Below are positions 24,401 through 34,746 of a stretch of 64,000 bases of DNA, one piece after another. The translations under genes and the position numbers were made by a program. The notes beneath the pieces are model-generated. The model saw only the letters and a program-made list of their open reading frames with translations. It ran no database searches and was not told where the DNA came from. This DNA is from Cyrtodaria siliqua (taxonomy: Eukaryota > Mollusca > Bivalvia > Adapedonta > Hiatellidae), in contig JAWPHD010007113.1 of the NCBI GenBank assembly GCA_037043455.1, forward strand, positions 1 through 64,000, in the 5' to 3' direction. Each line of letters starts with the position of its first letter. Within the stretch, counting starts at the first letter, position 1.

Positions 24401-27143
24401 TTAAGAGCAAGGTTTTAATATATTGTTAAAACACTTTCAATAAGCTATTTTAAAGGGGGTGTATCAGGCTAGGTGTTCAACTAAAATTTGTCAAATAATT
24501 ATATTTTATATTCTTAAAGGCCTAAACATAAAGAATCAGCCATAAAACGATCCCTTACTTATAATGAAATTCACTTAGCACAGTGATATGGGATATCCTA
24601 GGTTGCGCACCAGGGTTAATTAAATCATTTTACGTTCGATACCATCAAATATATATAGCAATTTCAACTTTTAAACATGAACAAAAATACGGTAACACCA
24701 TATTTTAATTAATAACCATTTTTACCATAAAATGTGAACTTTTTTTTTATTAGATTCTTTCAGAAAAGGTCTACCCCACTTTAATGAAGTAGACTCTTCA
24801 CAGTCTCTTCGTCAACTATAGGCCATTGCTCGGAATGATCCACTCCCGACCTTTATGTTTTGTTGCCTCCAATCATGCCGGTCTGTTTTTAATAAACAAC
24901 ATGCTAAGTGTACAGTATATTGCCCTTCTCCTTCCGTTTAGTATCAAATAACAGTGCCAATTCTCACGCGGGCAGCATTCAGTGCGTTCAAATTTTGAGA
25001 TGAAAACATTAAAGTACTTTACAAGATGCGGTTTATATGTGTCAAACATTTCAAAGGTCTTAATCTTCTTGATGAAAACAACTTTTAGAAAACATAGTCT
25101 TGTTTCAGGCGAATTTATACGCATTCCTGCCATTCTGTTATATAAATAGAAAATGCTTCAGCACAATGAGCTCTGAGAGTACAGGGAAGCTACACGTTTG
25201 GTTCCAGCGTATATCAGAAGACACAGAGAACTCACAGAGCCGTGAACGCACTGAACCTTGTGACTGTATATCCTATAATATAATACCGTTGTAAAATAAT
25301 TAATCAAACGTGTGATACTTTTTTAAAACCGCAGCTAAAGGGGACGCTACCTTGTATCTATCTGCAGACTCATGCGTTTTAGAAAAAAGCGCGTTCGTGT
25401 GTTTGTGTGCGTGCATGTGTACGTTCGGCTGATTTATACGGAGATTCGCAAGACACTTAATTGAACAATATAGAGCTATGCATTACATTTGAGCTATTAA
25501 CTGTATATATACTAGTTTACAAAGATGATACTGTCTAGGTTATCGTGTCAACGGTCCCATATCAACAGCCCAAGGTTCAATAAAATGATTAAATCAAATA
25601 ATACAACTATATATTAATCGTGTTGAACATATGACATACACGAGCAAAAGTGTGCGGGAGTGTGCCTCTAATGGCACATTAAAAGTTTCAGGTTAATTGT
25701 GGTACATGTTATCGGAGATATATATAAAAAAAAATTGGATCAGCCATATCAGTTCCATCTGCGGCGTGAATGACATTTGATAAACAACATAATGCGCGCG
25801 GATCCAGGATTTGAAAATAGGGGTTGTCAATCCTTTAAAAAAACGCGCTCTCAGTCCATTTTTATGAGTTTGTTTTCTCAAATTTGTGGGGTCCAACTTT
25901 TTAAAACATCAACAGATAACCGAGGGGAAAAATACTAAAAGCACCTGCAGTCCAGTTGTATTGCTTGTTTAACAAAATCTCCCTGAGTAGGGGTCCGGAT
26001 CTCCTGTCCCCAACAGATCCGCTCAAGGAAAGCTTCCGTATAATGATATAGGCTTAGTTTCGTCTTGACAATACAATGTTTTAATAGCATCTCATTTGGA
26101 TCAATAAGTGACAGTATCCCTTTAATGACTGAAAGTGAATTTATCAGCTTTGTAACATGTAGCCACTATCTAGGCACACATGGGGGAATCGATTTTTTTA
26201 TGGTCTAGTACTTTTGTTTTTTGTCTGCTGTTCGCCAATCAATTCAAACGCACGCTATTGATACATTATTATTAAGTGGCACGTGGTGTGTACCAGCTTC
26301 CCAGCTGTCAATGTGTACATGTATAGGCAACGCAATAATTAAATAGTTAATAAACTTCGCGTGATGAAGTGCGATTACATATTAGGATCACAACAACATG
26401 AGTTTAAAGTGTTTATGATCTCGCATGCGCCAAGCTTAAACCCTTCATAACAGTTAATTTCATCTGTTAAGTAAGTGAATTATGCTTCATAATCGTGAAA
26501 ATATAATATAAATTCTTTTAATGTCAGTTAAACATTATAAGACCGAGCTTTAGTATAACTGAAACTATACACAGAAATATAAAACTAAAATATGTGTGGT
26601 TTCGGTTGCTTTGTGCTTGGATTGTACTGAAAATATTTCACCAAATAAATGCAATTTTTTAATAGGACGTAATTATCAAATCACAATTTCTTGTTTTGAC
26701 AATATCGTAAATTATCAATGAATTGAAAACCAATTCATTACATTGAGATATGACGATAGCCATGCATCCCCCAGGGTTAAAATGAAAATCATTACACGCA
26801 ATTATACCTTCACGTTTGATAAATAAAACTATAACAGTTCTACATGAAGTTTGTCTAGATAAGATTTCACTTCATGGACAGGGATAGCTTTAAATACACG
26901 ATAACATTGAACTTTTCAATGTTTGGTATTATGTCCCATGAACAATAACCTTAAGTCAAAATGTCATACTGCTACTTGAATACTGTGACAAGAGATGATA
27001 TGGATAGCTATGGAATGGCCCGGGGATAATATTGCGGTGATCAAAACGACATATACGCTATACTGTGGACAAACTAGGAAGTCAGAAAATTAAATGAATA
27101 TTATACATATACTTAACGCCAGTAAAAACGCAAGTTTGGTAGG
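21492..27143. other. 5.6-kb stretch with no recognised gene
   Basis: No RT, tRNA-like or satellite signature. The short block 'gcaaggttttaatatattgt' occurs twice (about 22464 and 24411), suggesting a small dispersed element. Minus ORFs at 23583-23771, 24069-24275 and 24873-25133 look slightly protein-like, but I could not tie them to splice sites. Exons of the secreted-protein gene that starts at 27801 could lie here. Confidence 0.45.
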
Positions 27144-27196
27144 AACACAGACCTATTTTGTTGAACACAGACCTAATAACAAAATAGGTCTGTGTT
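27144..27196. other. Perfect 19-bp hairpin
   Basis: aacacagacctattttgtt (27144-27162) is exactly complementary to 27178-27196. The 15-nt loop itself repeats aacacagaccta, so the motif is present twice direct and once inverted. Its origin is unknown. Confidence 0.8.
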
Positions 27197-27515
27197 TTTT
27201 CGCATAATTCCGAATTTTACTGCTTTCAATACATGAATTTGATCGGTCACCAGTTTTATAGGGAATGTGGATAATTTCTGACATGTACGTAACACTACAA
27301 TCGATCTAGGAGACATCTTTAATTAAAAATAAATACAAATTAAAAAAAACTTGCACTTTTAATGGCGTTAATTATAGCATAAAACATGTGTGAAATCATC
27401 TCACACGGTGGTGTGAAATCATCTCACACGGTGCGTGCAAACAAACCATGTACACGCAGGGTAAAAGACAACATGTCCACCCGACCGTTCGTTAGTCTTT
27501 TCTTCGATAACTTAC

Positions 27516-27801
27516 CTACACCAGCGATAAATATCCTTTTGGGTAGTTTTCCACCTTTATAGGTACACGCCACTTTGAATTCCACAGTTCTCACTCCTGC
27601 CACACCCTTAAACGGGTAATCTCCGGTGGCATCTTTTAGAACCGTGCCAAACGCCACGTGCTCAGAATAGTACACTTTCTGTTCGTCCGTTTCGTTATGG
27701 TGTTTAATTCTTGTTGGAATATTGAGATTAAAATCTGTACACCCCTCTACCGCGAGAATACACATTACTAAAGCCCCCAAGCTGATAATTGCGTATTCCA
27801 T
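27516..27801 (-). CDS. First coding exon of a secreted protein, possibly CCDC3-like
   Basis: From ATG at 27801 the frame reads a typical signal peptide (MEYAIISLGALVMCILAVEG), then Cys21 and a probable extracellular stretch. It includes AFGTVLKDATGDYPFKG, TVEFKVACTYKGGKLP and IFIAGVG. The exon stops at a consensus donor (GTAG^GTAAGT; donor at 27514-27515), giving 95 codons plus one base (phase 1). The 125-codon ORF running past it is intron read-through. The pattern 'voicing a G-T-V-L strand, then an F-x-V-x-C strand, then KGG-x-LP and I-x-I-A-G-V-G' reminds me of CCDC3-like secreted proteins, but this is from memory and weak. Later exons should lie at lower coordinates; I could not identify them. 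A Kozak-like aaaaATGg context supports the start. Confidence 0.7.
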
Positions 27802-30429
27802 TTTTTCCGCTTGCTTAATTACTTTTATTTATTTATTTTAAAATAATATCCACTTTTTATAACAGATAAAAATATTATCTATGTTTTAACTATTTTGTAG
27901 AATTGTCCGACTCAAAAAAACACAAACGCTTTGAAAATAAATATGTGTAGCTTTTAGATGGTAGCTTTCACTCCCTGTAATGCTGAAACTGCAAGGATGC
28001 AAATATCAGCTTCTCTCGTCACGCACCAGGCATCAAAAGATTACTGCAAATTATTTGCCACTGTTGTTCCGCGCGCTGTTGTAACGGCGGTGTTGATACG
28101 CTGACTAAAGACAGTTATTTTTAGTTCCACGCGATGCCGCCGTACTGTGTTGCTGAATAACTGAAATTGTGCTCAAACGACCATGAATCATATTTTCAAT
28201 AACTGTTGTTTCCAGAGAAACAAAATGGGGGCATACGATTAGATCCTTGTTTTCACACTATTGGACATCTGTGCCCCAATTGACAAAAGCCACTGCATGA
28301 CATGTGGACTTGTTAATGATCGCTCGTTTATATACGACTTGAACGCAGTGTGAAGTATTTGATCTTGCGAATCGATTCGTGATTGATATGTTGTTGTTGT
28401 TGTTGTTGTTGTTTTAAAAGTATCTCGTTCCAAACCAGTATGGACTATTTATTCTGCATCGATCCGTGATTGATTTTTTTTAAATGTATCGTATAAAAGC
28501 AGTGAAGCAGTCAAGGTCTACCATAAAAAAGTGTCTACTGTTTAGCAATTCTAGATCAACATTTTATTGTTACTATCTTTAGAAAATTGTCTTTACTTTA
28601 CTTTTCTTTAAAATTGAATAGTTTAAGGTTTGGTTAAAAGTTATCTCCCTTTCCGGAAAAATTAGATGGTCCCCTTTCGCGTTGTCAGTTACATAGAACA
28701 AATTCAATAAAGTGTGTATGTATGTGGGTGTTCCCCACCATAATACTGCTGTCATGTAGATATGTGTATGACGATGCTTTCGGTATCTGAGTAATGGACT
28801 TAATAAAATATTTTAATGTAAATTAGCAAAGGGTGAACAGTGGGTCAAGGTCCTTCATATTTACCTACTTTTTAGAAGAAGCATACTGCTGTTTGGCAGA
28901 TGTAACTATATGTGAAGTTTATAAGCTATATGGCTTCTGGGAATGCATTAACCAAAACATTTGAATGTAGAACTTCAGTGTTCGTACGGACGGACAGGAG
29001 TAACACTACATGCCCGCTCCACTTTCGTAGCTGTTAACTTTCACTATCACAACATGCCAAGATTCGTGTTTTCAAAAATAATTGCGTGTGAACAAGACTG
29101 CCCTGTGCCTGCCCTGTGCCTGCCCTGTGTCCGTTTAAGTGAGAAGGTTTGAAGGTATATCTTATAAAAATCACAGATCAAGTTCAAAATCGGTCCCACC
29201 ACATCAACTTTTATAAATGAGTTTTTAACGCCCAATTTACGACTTTATGCTATGTATTGGTGCAAAGTTTGTGTGTGTGGAGGGGTGGGGGAGGGGGTGG
29301 AGGCGGAGTAGCGGGAACATTTATGTTTTATCTATCTAATTTTGAGGTGGGCACAACTTCCCAACTGCCCATTCTTTTTTTAAATCCTAAGGTAATTGTT
29401 TTTAATCAGGTTTCTGAAAGTATCGCAAACACATGATTCCTTGCTTATATTATTATAAACTGTGAATTAAATTGAATAGTTATATATAATTTGGATGAAA
29501 TAATGTCAAACCAGGAAAAAAATACTAGAAAAGGGATTCACGAACAATTATTGAAAACGACTGGTTTATATGAAATATGTAGTGAAAACATGCAGAGGTG
29601 GGAGAGGGGGAGTGGGGAAGCAGTGGAGGTTATAATGTCGCAAGGGCTATACAAATAACAACAAACATTCAAGTCAAAACACGTTTGTCATGCGGATTTT
29701 ATTTTTATATTTCGTATATAAAAGCTCAGAGCTTGGCATCGCACTATTAGCTCGCATAGAGTTTTTTGTTTTTTTTTGGTAAAATGAGAGAAAGCGGAAA
29801 GTTGAACTAACGTCGGTTCTTTGTCTTACCATTGTTGGATAGTGCTCATTCATTTGAATCTTTATCATATTTCCGATAACAATCGAGTTGACAGTTCAAA
29901 CATAATTTTCTTTATAAAGCAGAATTGAGTTACGAGTTAATAAAATAAGTTGTCTCGCAACATTCTCGAATACGACCTAATTCAGATTTGTTTTATGTTA
30001 AAAATGGTATACGCTTTTAAAATTTGCTATTGACGGGGGCATCATGATTTCTCTATTTTTAGTTATTATCGTTGAATTTGAATTTCTCAAGTTTTTATTT
30101 GACATACTAATCTATGACTCAATATCTTATCTAAATAAAGTAACTTTAACATTGACTGGTATCTCTCTTAACGGCTATCGATCTGTTCAAACGAATATGA
30201 AACAGAAATACAACGCTTGTTATTATCCAGTTATCAGTGCATCGGGTCACTTGATCCAAACGGACCCGAACAAATGAGATCTTGTATCAATTTAAGTGTG
30301 TTGCCATTCGATATTCTGCATATCTTGGGTAATGTATATGTACGTGAATTGGGTAGACATACAAGTATTAGTTTGCCCATACCATGGTATCCGTCCGTTA
30401 ACTTCTTGATGTCAACACTCTAGCATATT
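27802..30429. other. Stretch with no recognised gene
   Basis: The first few hundred bases are presumably promoter and 5' UTR of the minus-strand exon at 27801. A (gtt)n microsatellite lies at about 28386-28412 and a G-rich tract at 29277-29315. No further coding signal. Confidence 0.45.
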
Positions 30430-31995
30430 TCATGCGATATTTACCAAATTTTACCAGATTATTAATATCGATGAAGATCAATGAAAGCTCGGACGAGATC
30501 GGACCAGTAACACCGGAGTTATTGCCCTTGAATAAACGAGAATTGCTATATGTTGTCTTATCAACACTCAAGCGCCTCCATTTTGCATCCTATCTTTACC
30601 AAACTTACCAGATTGTTGATATGGATAAAAACTCGATCAATTTCGAAAACCAGCCAGATAGGACAAGTAACAGCAGAGTTATGACCCTTGATTTAGTTTA
30701 AAATGTTATATTTTACCTCATTAAGACGATAGAGCCTTCATTTTTCATCAATCTTTTTCAAACTTTACCAGAATGAAATCTAACAAGTTCTAAAACTAGC
30801 CAGATTGGACTATTAAAACCGGAGTTATGGCCCTTGATTTTCTGAAATATGATATACTTTGGCCTCGTTAACACGATATGGCCTTCATTTTTCATCGGAT
30901 CTTTTCCAATCTTTACCAGATTGTTGATGTCAACGGAAACACGGACGATTTGGGACACCAGCCAGATCGGACCAATAACACCAGAGTTATGGTCCTTGAT
31001 TTAGTTAACATTGCTATATTTTGTCTCGTTAAAGATGATAAGGCCTTCATTTTTTATCGGATCTTTACCAAACAGATTGTTACTATCAATGAAAGCTTGA
31101 ACAAGTTCGAAAACCAACCAAATCGGATGAGTAACACCGGAGTTATGGCTCTTGAGTTAGTTAAAAAAAGATGCTGTATTTTGCCTCGTTAAGACGAAAG
31201 GGCCTTCCTTTGGTCGGATTTCAATGAAGCAGGGATGATCAGTACCAAGCCTAGTTGTACATACCGCCACCCTGTTCCGGTTGCATGATTTTGGCTGAGT
31301 TATGGCCCTTTAAAACTGTTAATACGCAAACTTTGTTTGGGGACAAGTTCTACTGAACCCCTGGCCGCATTTAAACGAAACTTTTTAGGGATGAACAATT
31401 CCAGATCTAGTTCTGCGTGTCATCGCTTTATTCCGGTTGAATGATTTTTGGCAGAGTTATGGTCCTTTAAATGTTTTTGATACACACACTTTTTTCTGGC
31501 TAGTTCTACTGAACTCTTGACCAGATTTCAGCGAAACTTGAGAAGGATGATCAGTATCAAGCCTAGTTGTGCATATCCTCGCCGTATTCCAATTGAATGC
31601 ATTTTGGTAGAGTTATGGCCCCTTAAAGGTTTTAATAGACATACTTTATCCAGACTAGTGTCTTCTGAACTTCAGGCCGGATTTCAACGAATCTTGGCGG
31701 GGATAATGAGTACCAAGCCCAGTAGCGCCTGTCATTGCCATGTTCTGGTTGAATGATTTTTGGCAAAGTTATGGTTATGACTGTGCCAAAAATTATTCAA
31801 CCAGAACCTTATGATTAAGGTTTTAATACACACATTTGTCTGATAAATTATCCTAATCCCCTAAACGGATTTCAACGAACCTTGGCAGGGGATGATCAGC
31901 ACCAAGCCGAGTTTCGTATGTCATCGCCATGTTATGGTTGAATGATTTTTGGCAGAGTTATGGCCCCTTTTACATAAACTTTATCTTTAGCAAAT
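30430..31995. repeat. Degenerate ~155-160-bp tandem array, about 10 units
   Basis: Units share 'ttcatttttcatcggatctt', 'accagattgttgat', 'accggagttatggcccttga' in the left half. The right half has 'ggatttcaacgaaacttgg', 'gatgatcagtaccaagcc', 'ttggcagagttatggcc'. Matching points recur at about 30450, 30605, 30760, 30915, 31070, then 31207, 31370, 31530, 31680, 31865. The two halves are related through the 'agttatggccctt' end. The short plus ORFs here are repeat products. Confidence 0.85.
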
Positions 31996-32179
31996 AGAGC
32001 GTCCACATGCCCTTTTGGGCCACTTGTTTATTTTATTATGATTCCACTAGCCTCGTTCGTCTGATGGGGACGTAAACCTGGCTGCCCGTATATCACTGTC
32101 TATCCTCCGAGCACTTCGTAAAGAGTATTACACGGTTCCCGGGTGATGAGCTGTTCAACAACAATTAAATTCCAGTATT

Positions 32180-32425
32180 ACATTGTTTTGTGTTGTTGTT
32201 TTTGGGGGGTTTAACGTAATTTTCGGCACATTTTAGGCTATTTAGTGGTGGAGGCAGACTGCGTATTGATTCCTGAGTAGAACCAGTACTTATATACGCA
32301 TCCCACCGTACTCAATCGACACGTTCCCACATACAAGTCGAGCATTCCAGTGCGATTCGAACCCGCAGCCGTGAGAGGCCAGAAGGTTCAAACGCAGAGT
32401 CTTTACCTTCTCGACCACGGAGTCA
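32180..32425 (-). mobile_element. SINE family S, copy e, full length
   Basis: On minus it begins with a tRNA-like head (A-box-like tggtcgagaaggtaaag, B-box gggttcgaatc, at about 32335-32420). The family S body follows ('gtctgcctccaccactaaat') and then a tail. This is the most complete copy and defines the family as a tRNA-derived SINE with a Ser/Leu-style long variable region. Confidence 0.82.
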
Positions 32426-32452
32426 AAGGCTCGTATACTCTCAAACAAAATT

Positions 32453-32645
32453 CAGTGCGTTATCCAAAACTTACATTCATGTAATCAAGGACAATATACT
32501 CGTCGCTTGTTAGCTATCTAGCAAGGTGTTGATGGGTACGCAAAATGTAATGGAACACTGAATATATATTCAATCTAGGGGATCCGAGGGCATCACCCAA
32601 ATTCCACTCCGGAAAATATAAATTGCCAAAAGAAACGATTTGGTG
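32453..32645. repeat. Dispersed repeat family R, copy 2
   Basis: Matches 2690-2930 over 'atactcgtcgcttgttagct', 'aatgtaatggaacactgaat' and 'ctaggggatccgagggcat'. Lacks the internal duplication of copy 1. It directly follows the SINE S copy. Confidence 0.75.
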
Positions 32646-32679
32646 CATTTTCAGACCATTGAAAACATTTAACTAGAAG

Positions 32680-33235
32680 CGGGTTCCCCGGAACACTTGT
32701 GTCGCCTGCCATGTACATATTTCAACAAGGACAATATGACAGGGGTTGCAGTCCTTCATGTATTATGGAGCATAAATCTGCCACGATGATAGTCAGAGTT
32801 ATTGGACATGTCAACAGCATTGACTAATAGATAAAGAACAACTATATAAAGTATTATGAACAAAGGTTAATATTTTGCCAATTTATGAGCCAGGTTAGGT
32901 TTAATGAAAATGGGCATAATTCTGCTGAAATGAAACTCATAGTTATTGGTCATGGGTAACAATATTCCGTGTGGTAAGATAAATAAGTGTGTGAAGTTTC
33001 ATGAACATTGGTTAACTATTTCTCAAGTTATGGCCAGTTATGAGCTTGGTTAGGTTGCAGGTTAAAGTTTTATGAAAGGGGCGATAACTCTGCCAAAATG
33101 AAAGTCAGAGTTATATTTCATGATAAGGTTTGCTGGTCAAAGTGTGACGGACGCCAAATGGACGACGACAGTAGACGACGGACGACAGACGAAGGAAATG
33201 GTCTCACACTACAATTAATTTTCCCATAGGGTTAC
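32680..33235. repeat. Dispersed repeat of the 'gggcgataactctgcc' type
   Basis: Two diverged sub-units share 'atgaacattggttaactatt', 'gagccaggttaggttt' and 'ataactctgccaaaatgaa'. They are followed by a run of 'gacgacggacgaca'. I associate this layout with molluscan dispersed repeats; it is not coding. Confidence 0.55.
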
Positions 33236-33604
33236 TGTACAGCTGTTTTCAACACATGAGCTTCAAAGCTGACCAGCAGACCTTGTTGTTGGTTTAATAT
33301 CTTCAGGACCGCTAAGATCTGTAATATATAACAATAAAATACAAACATTAACCAGGTTGGATTTTTTCCTTCGCTCATATTTATGTGACCCCTATGAAGA
33401 TAGCAAATTCACACACTATCTAGCTGAATTTGTGGTGCTTCGGTCAAATGCTTATGAATTTTGAATGAAACTTGGGATTTTCTGTATCATCAATATTTTA
33501 CACTGCAGATGTCCGCAGACTTATGCTGTATCAAAGAAAAACCTCTCTGTCAAATTAAAAATTGCCTAAAATGGAGAAAAAAAGAAAGAATTAGTTTCTG
33601 TTTT

Positions 33605-33698
33605 CCTTTTGTCCCTAAGTCCGTGAGCTTTCAGGGGAGATAATAGAGGTGCCTTTTGTCCCTAAGTCCGTGAGCTTTCAGGGGAGATAATAGAGGTG
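33605..33698. repeat. 47-bp perfect tandem duplication
   Basis: The segment beginning ccttttgtccctaagtccgt occurs at 33605 and again at 33652 with no difference visible, so it is a very recent duplication. Confidence 0.9.
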
Positions 33699-33984
33699 TA
33701 AGACTCAAAGTGATCTCTATTTTTAATTGATTCCAAATGGCTATTTTTAGATATTTAATATAACTGTTTATGTCACGTCTTACTCCCCAACGCTTTTGTT
33801 ATCTTAAGGATCGTCCAGCATTTACAAATACAGCTGGCCACCTGAAAACGACCTCAACCGCTCTCAATAAAAAAAAATTATGTTGTTTCTTCAAATCTCA
33901 GAAGTTGGGGAGTGGGTCGGACCACCTACTCACCCTCCGCCTGCCCTCACCCACTCCCACCCGCTAGGTTCGCTTAGAGTTCAA

Positions 33985-34625
33985 CGAGTTTAAAGCTGTT
34001 TTTAGTATCGGCGGTCATCTTGGATGTTGCATTATACTATGTCGTTTAAATCTTAAGGTAGTTTCCTACGAATCTCTTTATATAAACAGTGTATAGTAGC
34101 TCATGGCCACTCTGTTACAAATCCATTACCGCAGCGGGAACTTGATCTTGAATAAAACAAAATAATCACGTATTCGTCGCAGTACCTACCGGAAGCTATA
34201 AAAAAAAACGCTTTAAAATACGTACAAATTTCAGAAGAGGGCTTGTGACGGGGTAGTGGGGGCAATGGGGCGGGGGTGGTGGGGGTGGGGGGGGGGGGTG
34301 TTCTGCGTGTTTAAAGCTGTTTTTGGTAGCGGCGGCCATCTTGGATGTATGCATTATCCTAACGGTTACAACCTTGAAATAGATTGAACTCAGCTTCATA
34401 CATGTGACGTTTGGCCGAAAATGTCCAAGAGGATTTTGAGATGAAGTCGTTTTTAGCTTAAGGTTGCATCTTTTTCGGTTTCCAATAAATCTCTTTATAA
34501 AACCTGTGTATGGTTTCTCATAGCCAAACTATTTAAACCACGTAACGCAGCGGGAACGTGATCATGAGTAATAAAAACAATCACGTATCCTTCACAATAC
34601 CGGAAGCTACAAAAACGCTTTACAT
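33985..34625. repeat. Two diverged copies of a ~230-320-bp block upstream of a gene start
   Basis: Copy 1 (33985-34215) and copy 2 (34300-34625) share 'gtttaaagctgttttt', 'ggcggccatcttggatg', 'aatctctttata', 'cgcagcgggaac' and 'aatcacgtat', then 'ccggaagcta'. A G-rich tract lies between them. They sit just before the first exon at 34747, so they may be duplicated promoter-proximal DNA; that role is inference. Confidence 0.7.
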
Positions 34626-34746
34626 ACACAAAGAAAGCGTCGACGTTGCCTGCGTAACGCCATAGTAACGTCCAACAAGGATACGTCAACCGTAGACCAC
34701 GTCGGCCACGTTTGAAAACACAAAACCTCAGTTAAATCTAAATAAC
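34626..34746 (+). promoter_or_regulatory. Probable promoter-proximal region / 5' UTR of the 421-residue gene
   Basis: In an otherwise CpG-poor neighbourhood this stretch carries about ten CpGs (cgtcgacg, gcgtaacgcc, aacgtcc, ccacgtcggccacg). It leads directly into an A-rich start context (aaataacATGtcg). No TATA box is obvious. The transcription start is not determined. Confidence 0.4.

Noticed and set aside
24069..25133. Minus ORFs considered as downstream exons of the secreted-protein gene
   Set aside because: No convincing acceptor in the needed phase and no recognisable continuation of the domain.
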